Shown here in pieces: positions 50,654 to 58,525 of a stretch of 64,000 nt of DNA. Source of the DNA: Roseateles sp. YR242. GTDB lineage: Bacteria; Pseudomonadota; Gammaproteobacteria; Burkholderiales; Burkholderiaceae_C. Made by a program: the position numbers and the translations under genes. Every line of letters starts with the position of its first letter. Position 1 is the stretch's first letter. The stretch is from NCBI RefSeq assembly GCF_900109745.1, contig NZ_FOAV01000021.1, positions 1 through 64,000 of the forward strand, read 5' to 3'. The notes under the pieces are model-generated. The model worked only from the letters and a program-made list of their open reading frames with translations. It ran no database searches and was not told where the DNA came from.

Positions 50654-51520
50654 TCAGGCGGGTGTGCGCAGCGCCTGTGCCACGGTGTTGGCATCGGACT
50701 CGGCGCGCTCGCGCTGGCGCGCGCCCCAGTCCAGGATCTCCAGGTGGCCATCCGGATGCTCCACCAGGGCCGTGAGGCTTTCCACCCAGTCGCCGTCATT
50801 GGCGTAGAGGATGCCGTCGATGTCGCGCAGTTCGGCATGGTGGATGTGTCCACACACAACCCCCTGCACGCCCCGCTTGCGAGCCTCCTTGGCCAACGCT
50901 TCCTCGAAGTCGTTGAGGTAGGACACCGCGCGCTTCACCTTGAGCTTCAGATATTTGCTCAGGCTCCAGTACGGCAGCCCCAGGCGGGCACGCAGCGAAT
51001 TGAGGTGGCGGTTCAATCTCAGCGTGAACTCGTAGGCCGTGTCCCCCACGTGGGCCAACCATTTGGCGCACTGGATCACCCCGTCGAACAGGTCACCGTG
51101 GGTGACCCACAGCTTGCGGCCGTCGGCGGTTTCATGGATCCATTCATGGGCCACCTCGATGCCACCGAAGCTGTGGTTCAGGTACTTGCGAGCGAACTCA
51201 TCATGGTTACCCGGCACATAGATCACCCGACATCCCTTGCGCGCCTTGCGCAGCAGCTTCTGCACCACATCGTTGTGGGCCTGGGGCCAGTACCAACTGC
51301 GACGCAGTTGCCAACCGTCCACGATATCGCCCACCAGGAACAATTGCTCGCACTCCACTTCCCGCAGGAACTCCAGCAGGGCGCGGGCCTGGCAGCCCGG
51401 CGTGCCCAGGTGCAGGTCTGAAATCCACACTGTGCGAACACGGATGGACCCGCTCTCCTCCGCCTCAGCGACGGGGGGCGGGTTCGATACTGCGGCGGCC
51501 AGAAGTGTGTCGGTCAGCAT
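50654..51520 (-). CDS. LpxH-like UDP-2,3-diacylglucosamine diphosphatase / metallophosphoesterase
   Basis: A 288-aa calcineurin-fold phosphoesterase. All five metal motifs are in order: WISDLHLGTPG, FLVGDIVDGWQL, YVPGNHDEFARKY, WVTHGDLFDG and VVCGHIHHAELRD. The family includes LpxH2-type enzymes that cleave UDP-diacylglucosamine in lipid A synthesis, but this group (with the RRSWYWP and YANDGDWVESLTAL segments) is often only assigned by similarity. It sits upstream of ppk on the same strand (99-nt gap) and divergent from rpfE-recJ. Confidence 0.85.
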   Translation of the reverse strand: MLTDTLLAAAVSNPPPVAEAEESGSIRVRTVWISDLHLGTPGCQARALLEFLREVECEQLFLVGDIVDGWQLRRSWYWPQAHNDVVQKLLRKARKGCRVIYVPGNHDEFARKYLNHSFGGIEVAHEWIHETADGRKLWVTHGDLFDGVIQCAKWLAHVGDTAYEFTLRLNRHLNSLRARLGLPYWSLSKYLKLKVKRAVSYLNDFEEALAKEARKRGVQGVVCGHIHHAELRDIDGILYANDGDWVESLTALVEHPDGHLEILDWGARQRERAESDANTVAQALRTPA

Positions 51521-51571
51521 GGCCCCACAGCTTGCGGATGTCTCGTGAAAGCTTGATGACCGTCACCCACC

Positions 51572-51577
51572 GATAAT
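51572..51577 (+). promoter_or_regulatory. -10-like hexamer, candidate leaderless promoter of rpfE-recJ
   Basis: GATAAT (five of six consensus positions), then CACTGCC (7 nt), then the ATG at 51585. No Shine-Dalgarno is present. Confidence 0.45.
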
Positions 51578-51584
51578 CACTGCC

Positions 51585-52514
51585 ATGCACTTGTTGATCT
51601 CCCATGCCAGCGCGCAGGAGCCGCACGTTGAAGCGGCCTTGCGCGAACTGGAACTACCGGCCCTCAGCCAGTTGCTGGGCCTGTTGACGGCCACTGAAAC
51701 GCTGGGGGACGACGACCATGCGCCCCTGCCGCCGCACGAACTCGCGCTGGCCCGCTTGCGGGGCGTGGACGACGACGCCCTGCCCGTGGCAGCCTGGCGG
51801 CTGCGTGACGCGGGCGTAGCGCCGGGGGATGCCGCCTGGGCGCTGGTGACGCCCATTCATCTGGCGGTGGGCGCCGATCAGGTCACGGCATTGGCGCCTG
51901 CCACGCTGGGCCTGACCGAGGACGAATCGCGCGCCTTCCTGGAAGCGCTGACACCGGAGGTCTTCCCGGCGGCGCAAGGCTGGGCCACCCGCTGGCTGGC
52001 GGTGGACACCTGGGCGGTGTCGCACCCGTCGCTGGACGGCCAGATGGCCGCGAGCCTGGATCGCATCCTGAACCGTGCGGTGGAGACCTGGATGCCGACG
52101 TCTCGGCCGCTGCGGACCTTGTTGAACGAATTGCAGATGGTGTTGCACGACCTGCCGTTGAACCAGGCGCGTGACACACGGGGTCTGCGTCCGGTGAATG
52201 CGGCGTGGGTGAGTGGCTGCGGCCGGGACCGTGGGCATGCCCTGCCGGCGGACCTGCTGGTGGACACGCGCTTGCGTGAGCCCATGCTGGCGGGTGACCT
52301 GTACGCCTGGAGCGAGTCCTGGAAGGCGCTGGATGCAGGGCTGTTGTCAGAGGCGCTGCATCATGTGCGTGGGGGCGGTGCCCTGCAGCTCACCTTGTGC
52401 GGTGAGCGGGCGGCCTGCCGTTGGGAGCGGCGTCCGGCGGGTGGCTGGCAGCGCTTGAAGGAACGATTTTCCGCACCGCAGGTGCAGGTGGCAAAAGCCT
52501 TGGAGGCCTTGTGA
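51585..52514 (+). CDS. RpfE-like protein upstream of recJ
   Basis: A 309-aa protein found upstream of recJ in many Burkholderiales and Xanthomonadales. In Xanthomonas it is RpfE, named for its place in the rpf cluster, and its biochemical role is unclear; databases sometimes call it phosphoglycerate mutase without support. Visible conserved parts are the N-terminal HLLISHASAQ, AWALVTPIHLAVGADQVTAL, RPVNAAWVSGCGR and the C-terminal GGGALQLTLCGERAACRWE. It has no signal peptide. The stop overlaps the recJ start (GTGA), so the two are coupled. Confidence 0.72.
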   Translation: MHLLISHASAQEPHVEAALRELELPALSQLLGLLTATETLGDDDHAPLPPHELALARLRGVDDDALPVAAWRLRDAGVAPGDAAWALVTPIHLAVGADQVTALAPATLGLTEDESRAFLEALTPEVFPAAQGWATRWLAVDTWAVSHPSLDGQMAASLDRILNRAVETWMPTSRPLRTLLNELQMVLHDLPLNQARDTRGLRPVNAAWVSGCGRDRGHALPADLLVDTRLREPMLAGDLYAWSESWKALDAGLLSEALHHVRGGGALQLTLCGERAACRWERRPAGGWQRLKERFSAPQVQVAKALEAL

Positions 52515-54262
52515 GCGCATCTCCGCACAGCCCGCGCATTCTGACGCGTGACGTTCCGGCGGATCCGGCATTGGCACTGCAGCAGGCGGGCTTGTCGCCC
52601 CTGCTGTCGCGGCTGCTGGCCTCGCGCGGAGTGGTCTCGGCGCAGGAGCTCGATGCCGATCTCAAGCATCTGGTCCCGCCGGACGGCCTGTTGGGCATCC
52701 AGGCGGCCGCCACGCTGCTGGCCGACACGCTGGCGGCCGGCGAACGCATCTGCGTGGTGGCCGATTACGACTGCGATGGTGCCACTGCCTGCGCGGTCAT
52801 GTTGCGTGGGCTGGCGATGCTGGGGGCAGCGCCGGGCAGCGTCTCTTATGTGGTGCCGGACCGGGCGGTGCATGGTTACGGGCTGACGCCGACCATTGTG
52901 GACCTGGCGATGCAGCATCAGCCGCGCCTGCTGGTGACGGTGGACAACGGCATTGCCAGCCATGCGGGTGTGGCGCATGCGCGTGCATTGGGCCTGAAGG
53001 TGTTGGTGACCGACCATCACCTGCCAGCCATTGATGCGGATGGGGTGGCGACCGTGCCGGAGGCGGATGCGCTGGTGAACCCGAACCAGCCGGGTTGCAC
53101 GTTCCCGAGCAAGAACATGGCGGGGGTGGGTGTGGCCTTCTATGTCTTGCTGGCCTTGCGCGGCGAATTGCGTCGCAGGGGTGCGTACACGGATGGCGTG
53201 CAGCCCCGGCTGGATGTGTTGCTGGACCTGGTGGCGCTGGGCACGGTGGCGGACGTGGTGAAGCTGGATGCCAACAACCGCCGGCTGGTGGCGCAGGGTT
53301 TGCGGCGCATGCGCGCGGGGCGGATGCAGCCGGGTGTAGCGGCCTTGTTCACGGCGGCGGCGCGGGACGCGTTGCGGGCCAACAGTTTCGATCTGGGGTT
53401 TGCCTTGGGGCCGCGCATCAATGCGGCGGGACGGCTGGCCGACATGACGATGGGGATCACCTGCCTGACGACCGAGGACAGTGATCAGGCGTTGACGCTG
53501 GCCAAGGAGCTGGACCGCATCAATCGGGAGCGGCGCGAGATCGAGGCGGGCATGCAGGAGCAGGCGTTGGCGCTGCTGGATCGGCTGATGGATGACCCGC
53601 GGCTGAAGGGTGCACCGCCGCCGGCGCTGGCGCTGTTTGATGAAGATTTCCACGAAGGGGTGGTGGGGATCGTGGCGTCGCGCATCAAGGACCGGCTGCA
53701 TCGGCCGGTGTTTGTCTTTGCGCGCGGTGCTGACGGGCAACTGAAGGGCTCGGGGCGGTCGATTCCCGGCTTCCATCTGCGGGATGCGCTGGATCTGGTG
53801 TCCAAGCGCCACCCCGACCTGCTGAGGAAGTTTGGGGGGCACGCCATGGCTGCGGGCTGCACCTTGGCGCCAGGGGGCGTGGAGGCCTTTGCGGCTGCGT
53901 TTGAGCGGGTGGCTGGCGAGTGGCTGGATGAAGCCTCACTGACCCGGACCTTGCGCACGGATGGCCCGCTGCCCCCGGACGCCTTCTGTGCGGAGACGGT
54001 CCAGGAGCTTGAAGCCCAGGTCTGGGGTCAGGCCTTTGAAGCGCCGTTGTTCTGTGACCAGGTGCAGGTCATTCACCAACGGATCGTGGGGGAGCGGCAT
54101 CTCAAGCTGCGGCTGCGTCAGGGAGCGCTGTTGAGGGATGCGATCTGGTTTGGGCGCACCGAGTCGCTACCGGACCTGGTCACCTTGGCTTATCGGCTCA
54201 CCTTGGATGAGTACCAGGGGCAGCAGCGGGTGCAGATGGTGGTGGAGGCGATGGCGGACTAG
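52511..54262 (+). CDS. recJ: single-strand DNA 5'-3' exonuclease RecJ
   Basis: DHH-family nuclease in recombinational and mismatch repair, 583 aa. The metal-binding motifs are visible: VVADYDCDGATACAVMLRG (DxD), PDRAVHGYG, VTVDNGIASHAG, VTDHHLP (DHH), PNQPGC, then the DHHA1 part with GVVGIVASRIKDRLHRPVFVF and KFGGHAMAAGCTL, and an OB-fold C-terminus. GTG 52511 is the start because it overlaps the rpfE stop and gives the expected length. All DHH residues are present. Confidence 0.96.
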   Translation: MSASPHSPRILTRDVPADPALALQQAGLSPLLSRLLASRGVVSAQELDADLKHLVPPDGLLGIQAAATLLADTLAAGERICVVADYDCDGATACAVMLRGLAMLGAAPGSVSYVVPDRAVHGYGLTPTIVDLAMQHQPRLLVTVDNGIASHAGVAHARALGLKVLVTDHHLPAIDADGVATVPEADALVNPNQPGCTFPSKNMAGVGVAFYVLLALRGELRRRGAYTDGVQPRLDVLLDLVALGTVADVVKLDANNRRLVAQGLRRMRAGRMQPGVAALFTAAARDALRANSFDLGFALGPRINAAGRLADMTMGITCLTTEDSDQALTLAKELDRINRERREIEAGMQEQALALLDRLMDDPRLKGAPPPALALFDEDFHEGVVGIVASRIKDRLHRPVFVFARGADGQLKGSGRSIPGFHLRDALDLVSKRHPDLLRKFGGHAMAAGCTLAPGGVEAFAAAFERVAGEWLDEASLTRTLRTDGPLPPDAFCAETVQELEAQVWGQAFEAPLFCDQVQVIHQRIVGERHLKLRLRQGALLRDAIWFGRTESLPDLVTLAYRLTLDEYQGQQRVQMVVEAMAD

Positions 54263-54311
54263 GGAAGCGCTGCACAGCGCCCGCCAGCCGAGGTGGCTCC
54301 GGGCGCGCCTC

Positions 54312-54764
54312 TCAGGCGCCCAACGAACGGCGCACCCAATCCACGATGGCTTGGGCGGGCATGGCGCCGGCTTGACGCGCCACCTCCTGGCCATCGAGGA
54401 ACAGCAGCAGCGTGGGAATGCTGCGAATGGCGTACTGAGCGCTTTGCTGCGGGGCCAGGTCGGTATCGAGCTTGATGAAGCGCACTTCGGGCAGGGCGCT
54501 GGCGGCCTTTTCGAAATGTGGCGCCATGCTGCGGCAGGGCCCGCACCAGGCGGCCCAGCAGTCCACGACCACGGGCAGCTCTGTGCCGGCCACATAGCGA
54601 TCGAATATCTCGGCCGAGACGTCCATGGGTTTGGCGGCCATCAATGGCGTGCTGCAGTTTCCGCAGTCTGGCGATTCCGCCAGACGCTCGCGCGGAACAC
54701 GATTCTTTGCACCGCAGGAAGGGCAGACGATATGCAGGCTCACGGTATTGGTGTCGGTATCCAT
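54312..54764 (-). CDS. trxC: thioredoxin 2
   Basis: A cytoplasmic thioredoxin with an N-terminal zinc domain, 150 aa. Two CxxC pairs (CPSCGAKNRVPRERLA and CGNCSTPL) form the zinc site; the redox motif WCGPC sits in VVVDCWAAWCGPCRSMAPH, followed by the cis-Pro loop SIPTLLLFLDG. TrxC is classically an oxidative-stress thioredoxin under OxyR in E. coli; no such site is evident here. GAGGA lies 6 nt before the ATG. It converges on recJ with 49 nt between. Confidence 0.95.
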   Translation of the reverse strand: MDTDTNTVSLHIVCPSCGAKNRVPRERLAESPDCGNCSTPLMAAKPMDVSAEIFDRYVAGTELPVVVDCWAAWCGPCRSMAPHFEKAASALPEVRFIKLDTDLAPQQSAQYAIRSIPTLLLFLDGQEVARQAGAMPAQAIVDWVRRSLGA

Positions 54765-54926
54765 GTTCAGTCCTCGTAACGCTCAATGCTCAACGCGCAG
54801 GCGGCAATTCAGATGCCACATCATGCGCTCAAGTGCTGCAGAGCGAATCTCCCAATTGGTTCAGTTGCATGCGAGCCCACGGTCATCATGACCCCTCTCG
54901 TTGAAGTCGTGAACATACTCAATTCA

Positions 54927-55021
54927 GGAAATCACTGGCCCGGGGGTATTTGCGTAAGTATCAGGAGGAGCCCCGGAGGGGCGGGGGACATGGCGCAAAT
55001 ACCTCCGGGCCGGTGATTTCC
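54927..55021 (+). other. very long hairpin: 28-bp inverted repeat upstream of the host-attachment gene
   Basis: Left arm 54927-54954 (GGAAATCACT...TATTTGCG), right arm 54994-55021 (CGCAAATACC...TGATTTCC). They are complementary at 26 of 28 positions; the two exceptions are T/G and G/T, so in plus-strand RNA both become G-U wobbles and the stem is unbroken. In minus-strand RNA they would be A/C mismatches. The 39-nt loop contains a small GCCCC-GGA-GGGGC hairpin (54970-54982). No T-run follows. It lies 131 nt before the next gene, in a 388-nt gap otherwise without genes (54765-55152). Confidence 0.85.
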
Positions 55022-55152
55022 GAGCGCAGTCAAAGACCCCCACGTTTGACGCCAATCAAACAGGTACGCCCCTTGCCACCCCAGAATCAAGCCGGACACC
55101 CCCATGTCCATCTTGATCAACGAAACCAAACGAGACAACGAAAGGCCCCACC

Positions 55153-55614
55153 ATGCCGAACTACAAGGATGACGGAAAACTATTCGTACTGGTTGCGGAT
55201 GAAGGCGTTGCGCGGCTGCTGAAGCTGCCGGAAGAAGGTGGCGACCTGGAGGATGTGACCACGCTCACGGATGCGGCAGCCCATGCCGACAAGGCCGATC
55301 TGCGCCGTGATGCGGAGGGCCGCCGGGGCAACAGTACGACATCTTCCGCCGGTGTTGATGAACTTCACCAGGAGGCGATCAGCTTCTCCACCCGCGTCGC
55401 CCGAACCCTGGATGATGGATTCAACAACGGTGACTTTACGCAACTCCGCATCGTTGCCGCGCCCCGCTTCCTGGGCCTGCTGCGCAAGGCGCTGAGCCCG
55501 CAGGTCACCAAGCTCGTGCTGGACGAGACCAATGTGGACGTCGTCCATGAAAGCCTGGGCGCCCTGACCTCCCGCCTCTTCCCCGAGCGGGACTTCAGCC
55601 AGCGCAAACCCTGA
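55153..55614 (+). CDS. host attachment family protein
   Basis: A 153-aa protein of the 'host attachment protein' family (PF10116), named from Agrobacterium but biochemically uncharacterised. It resembles the eRF1/Pelota domain-2 fold: LFVLVADEGVARLLKL at the start, FSTRVARTLDDGFNNGDFTQ, LRIVAAPRFLGLLRKALS and an end with SLGALTSRLFPERDFSQRKP. No signal peptide, so a surface role is doubtful. AAAGG precedes the ATG. It is monocistronic, flanked by the long hairpin upstream and a terminator downstream. Confidence 0.82.
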   Translation: MPNYKDDGKLFVLVADEGVARLLKLPEEGGDLEDVTTLTDAAAHADKADLRRDAEGRRGNSTTSSAGVDELHQEAISFSTRVARTLDDGFNNGDFTQLRIVAAPRFLGLLRKALSPQVTKLVLDETNVDVVHESLGALTSRLFPERDFSQRKP

Positions 55615-55646
55615 GTGTCGCGGGCCGCGTGTTGCCCACTGCGGCG

Positions 55647-55666
55647 CCGGCCCGCGCCGGTTTTTT
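55647..55666 (+). terminator. intrinsic terminator after the host-attachment gene
   Basis: Stem CCGGC / GCCGG with a CCGC loop, then six Ts (55661-55666), 33 nt after the stop codon. The stem is short but GC-only. Confidence 0.8.
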
Positions 55667-55721
55667 GCCGCCCGCCGACGCTCATTAAACAGCGCTGACG
55701 GCACGCCTATCGCGAGCCTCC

Positions 55722-55727
55722 TAGAAT
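55722..55727 (+). promoter_or_regulatory. -10-like hexamer, candidate leaderless promoter of the PHP phosphatase gene
   Basis: TAGAAT, then CGGTCGT (7 nt), then the GTG start at 55735. No purine-rich ribosome site. This supports the GTG start and a leaderless transcript. Confidence 0.45.
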
Positions 55728-55734
55728 CGGTCGT

Positions 55735-56670
55735 GTGAACACCCCCCTGCCTGCCGACCCCACACCGCCCGCAGCCCCCCCCGCCCGGGCGCCTCTGCAC
55801 GCGCTCTCCAATGCGGACCTGCACTGCCACTCCGTGGTGTCGGACGGCACACTCACCCCGGAACTCCTCGCCGCCCGCGCCAAGGCGCACGGCGTGGAAC
55901 TCTGGGCCTTGACCGATCACGACGAGGTCGGGGGCCAAGAGCGCGCCCTGGCGGCCGCCCGAGCGCAAGGCCTGCCCTACCTCACCGGCGTGGAAATCTC
56001 GGTGACCTTCGCCACCAAGGTGGTGCACATCGTGGGCTTGGGTTTCGACCACCACAACGAACAACTCGTGAACGGGCTGCGCGCCACACGTGGCGGCCGG
56101 GGCGCCCGCGCCCGCGAAATGTCCGAAGGGCTGGCGCAAGTGGGCATCCTGGGCGCCTACGAAGGTGCCCTCAGATATGCCGGCAACCCCGAGCTGATCT
56201 CCCGAACCCACTTCGCCCGCTTCCTGGTCGAGACCGGCCAGTGCTACGACGTGCCTGAGGTCTTCCGCCGCTACCTCACCGAAGGCAAACCCGGCTACGT
56301 CCCCCACCGATGGGCCTCGCTGGGGGACACCGTCCGCTGGATCCGCGAGGCGGGCGGCATGGCCGTCATCGCCCACCCGGGCCGCTACGGCTTCACACCC
56401 ACCGAGGAATACGCGCTGATCACCGAATTCATCGGCCACGGCGGGCGCGGCATCGAGGTGGTCACCGGTAGCCACTCGGCCGCCGACATCCTTCAATACA
56501 CCGACACAGCGCTCGAATTCAACCTGCTGGCCTCACGTGGATCCGATTTCCACAGCCCCGAGGAAAGCCGGGTGGATGTCGGCAAGCTGGGCGAACATCT
56601 CTCGGGCAAGCTCCAACCGGTCTGGACCGCACTCAGCGACCGGATCCATTGGCCTCCATCAGCCCACTGA
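55735..56670 (+). CDS. PHP-family 3',5'-nucleoside bisphosphate phosphatase / RNase AM-like
   Basis: A 311-aa PHP-fold phosphoesterase like E. coli YciV (RNase AM), which degrades short RNA and 3',5'-bisphosphates such as pAp. Metal ligands lie in ADLHCHSVVSDGTLTP, LWALTDHDEVGG, YLTGVEIS, VHIVGLGFD, RTHFARFLVE, VIAHPGRYGF and LASRGSDFHSPEE. The first ~20 residues are Pro/Ala-rich. The GTG start follows a TAGAAT. Its neighbour yciO lies 8 nt downstream, the same order as yciV-yciO in E. coli, supporting the assignment. Confidence 0.88.
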   Translation: MNTPLPADPTPPAAPPARAPLHALSNADLHCHSVVSDGTLTPELLAARAKAHGVELWALTDHDEVGGQERALAAARAQGLPYLTGVEISVTFATKVVHIVGLGFDHHNEQLVNGLRATRGGRGARAREMSEGLAQVGILGAYEGALRYAGNPELISRTHFARFLVETGQCYDVPEVFRRYLTEGKPGYVPHRWASLGDTVRWIREAGGMAVIAHPGRYGFTPTEEYALITEFIGHGGRGIEVVTGSHSAADILQYTDTALEFNLLASRGSDFHSPEESRVDVGKLGEHLSGKLQPVWTALSDRIHWPPSAH

Positions 56671-56678
56671 CACCCACC

Positions 56679-57332
56679 ATGGCCCAGATCTTCGAAGTCC
56701 ACCCCGACAATCCCCAGGCCCGCTTCCTGCGGCAAGCGGCGCAGATCCTGGACCAGGGCGGCATCGGTGCCATCCCCACCGACTCCAGCTACGCGCTGGT
56801 CTGCCGCCTGGACGACAAGGCCGCCGCCGAGGCCCTGCGCCGCATCCGCGGCGTGGACGACAAACACCACATGACCCTGCTGTGCCGCGACCTCAGCGAG
56901 CTGGGCAGCTATGCCCGCGTGGACAACAAGCAGTACCGCCTGCTCAAGAACGCCACGCCAGGCCGCTTCACCTTCATCCTGGAGGCCACCAAGGAAGTGC
57001 CCCGGCGCCTCTCGCATCCCTCGCGCCGCACCATCGGCCTGCGGGTGCCGGACCACCGCGTCACCCAGGAACTGCTGGCGCTCATTGGCCAGCCGCTGCT
57101 GGCCACCACGCTGATCCCGCCCGGCGAGAAGGAGCCGCTCAATGACCCGGAGGAGATCACGCACCGCTACGACAAGCTGATCCAGGTCATCATCAACGGC
57201 GGCGCCTGCGCCATGCAGCCCACCACCGTGGTTGACCTCACGGCAGACCAGCCCGTGCTGGTGCGGCTGGGCGGCGGAGATCCCTCCCGGCTGGGGCTCG
57301 AAGTGCTGGAAGCGGAAGAAGAGGACGCCTGA
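56679..57332 (+). CDS. yciO: YciO/YrdC/Sua5-family protein (threonylcarbamoyl-AMP synthase-like)
   Basis: A 217-aa YrdC-fold protein. Residues typical of the family are GGIGAIPTDSSYALVC (ATP/Thr pocket), RIRGVDDKHHMTLLCRDLSE (KR.R..K region) and PGRFTFILEATKEVPRRL. The PTDSSYALVC wording and co-location with a YciV-like gene indicate the YciO branch, not the essential TsaC that makes tRNA t6A. It may have weak threonylcarbamoyl-AMP activity. ATG 56679 follows the PHP gene by 8 nt. A bidirectional terminator follows. Confidence 0.88.
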   Translation: MAQIFEVHPDNPQARFLRQAAQILDQGGIGAIPTDSSYALVCRLDDKAAAEALRRIRGVDDKHHMTLLCRDLSELGSYARVDNKQYRLLKNATPGRFTFILEATKEVPRRLSHPSRRTIGLRVPDHRVTQELLALIGQPLLATTLIPPGEKEPLNDPEEITHRYDKLIQVIINGGACAMQPTTVVDLTADQPVLVRLGGGDPSRLGLEVLEAEEEDA

Positions 57333-57341
57333 GCCAGACGA

Positions 57342-57368
57342 AAAAAGCCTCGCAGAGCGAGGCTTTTT
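57342..57368. terminator. terminator after yciO, symmetric
   Basis: Perfect 12-bp stem AAAAAGCCTCGC / GCGAGGCTTTTT with an AGA loop, 9 nt after the yciO stop. The stem carries A and T runs at its base, so it can work on either strand. Confidence 0.9.
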
Positions 57369-57393
57369 GCAGATCACGCGCTGGTGAGGCGTA

Positions 57394-57444
57394 GATCAAG
57401 CGCCGATCAAGGGTCGATCAAGCACCGACCGGTCGCCGATCAAG
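57394..57444. repeat. short 11-bp repeats of GATCAAG between yciO and ridA
   Basis: GATCAAG starts at 57394, 57405, 57416 and 57438, i.e. at spacings of 11, 11 and 22. The units share GATCAAGSGYC-like sequence. The repeat lies in the 129-nt gap between the terminator and the convergent ridA gene. Confidence 0.65.
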
Positions 57445-57461
57445 CGCACTTCATGCGCTGA

Positions 57462-57812
57462 TCAGACCGCCGCCGTGATCACGATCTCGATCTTCCACTC
57501 CGGCTTGGCCAGATGGGCCTGCACCGTGGCTCGCGGCGGCGTATGGCCGGCCGGCACCCAGGCGTCCCATGCCGCATTCATGCCGGCCAGGTCCGCCAGG
57601 TCCTTGATGTAGAGCTGGGCGCGCAGGATCTTGGTCTTGTCCGTACCGGCGCGGGCCAGCAGGCGGTCGATCATGCCCAGCACTTGGGTGGTCTGCCCCT
57701 GGATGTCCTGGGTCGCGTCTTCCGGTACCTGACCGGCCAGGTACACCACGCCGTTGTGGACGGCCATCTCGGACAGACGGGGACCGACGTCGAAGCGTTC
57801 GATGTTGCTCAT
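57462..57812 (-). CDS. RidA-family reactive imine deaminase
   Basis: A 116-aa RidA/YjgF/UK114 protein. Members form trimers and hydrolyse reactive 2-aminoacrylate-type imines. Conserved parts are [17 protein letters not shown], the trimer-core [23 protein letters not shown] (split by motif) and [21 protein letters not shown]; the catalytic Arg is in PPRATV. Its ATG overlaps the plsY stop by 4 nt (ATGA), so it is made from the ybaK-plsY-ridA transcript. Confidence 0.9.
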   Translation of the reverse strand: MSNIERFDVGPRLSEMAVHNGVVYLAGQVPEDATQDIQGQTTQVLGMIDRLLARAGTDKTKILRAQLYIKDLADLAGMNAAWDAWVPAGHTPPRATVQAHLAKPEWKIEIVITAAV

Positions 57813-58519
57813 GGGTTGTGATGCTTGGTTTTGGAAGAATGATGCGACTTGCCGCCGTGGCCGTGGCCCCCTGAGCCTTCACCGGCCCCGCCCCCGGATC
57901 CGCCGGCAGACTTCTGGCCCAGCTTGCTCTCGGTCCCCTTCAGCAGCTTGCTGATGTTGGCCTCATGGCGCCAGACCAGCAACAAGCTCATCAGCGCGAT
58001 GGCGAACAACTCCGGCCCGACACCCCAGATCAGCATCTGGTAGAACGGCGCAAACACGGCCGCCGCCATGGAGGCCAGGGACGAATAACGGAAGAAGAAG
58101 GCGATGATGATCCAGGTCAGCAGCGTCGCCAGTCCCAGGAACGGGTTGATCGCCAGCAGCACCCCGGCCGCCGTCGCCACGCCCTTGCCGCCCTGGAAAC
58201 GGAAGAACACCGGCCACAGGTGGCCGATGAAGGCCGCCAGGCCCACCAGCGCGGCCACGCCCGCCTCCATGCCGTAGGCGGCGCCGAAGTGCAGCACCAG
58301 CACCACCGGCACATAGCCCTTCAGCGCGTCGAACAGCAGCGTGAGAATGGCGGCGGCCTTGTTGCCGGAGCGCAGCACGTTGGTGGCGCCGGGGTTGCCC
58401 GAGCCATAGCTGCGCGGGTCCGACAGCCCCATCAGCCGGCTGATGATGACTGCGAAGGACAACGAACCAAAGAGATAACCGGCCAGGATGGCCAGCACGG
58501 AAAACAGGACTTCTTGCAT
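57809..58519 (-). CDS. plsY: glycerol-3-phosphate acyltransferase PlsY
   Basis: Inner-membrane enzyme that acylates glycerol 3-phosphate with acyl-phosphate, the first step of phospholipid synthesis. About 236 aa with five helices. The catalytic motifs are [19 protein letters not shown] followed by [20 protein letters not shown] (G3P binding), and [20 protein letters not shown]. The family core ends near residue 200; the remaining tail is Gly/His/Ser-rich and unusual ([18 protein letters not shown]). It starts 6 nt after ybaK and overlaps ridA. Confidence 0.96.
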   Translation of the reverse strand: MQEVLFSVLAILAGYLFGSLSFAVIISRLMGLSDPRSYGSGNPGATNVLRSGNKAAAILTLLFDALKGYVPVVLVLHFGAAYGMEAGVAALVGLAAFIGHLWPVFFRFQGGKGVATAAGVLLAINPFLGLATLLTWIIIAFFFRYSSLASMAAAVFAPFYQMLIWGVGPELFAIALMSLLLVWRHEANISKLLKGTESKLGQKSAGGSGGGAGEGSGGHGHGGKSHHSSKTKHHNP

Positions 58520-58525
58520 GGGGCG

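Noticed and set aside
54927-55021. The long inverted repeat as an ordinary intrinsic terminator of trxC or the preceding region
   Set aside because: There is no T-run on either strand, trxC reads away from it, and the loop of 39 nt is too large for a standard terminator.
55153-55614. Treating the host-attachment gene as a virulence or prophage marker
   Set aside because: The family name is historical; the protein has no export signal and no phage genes are nearby.
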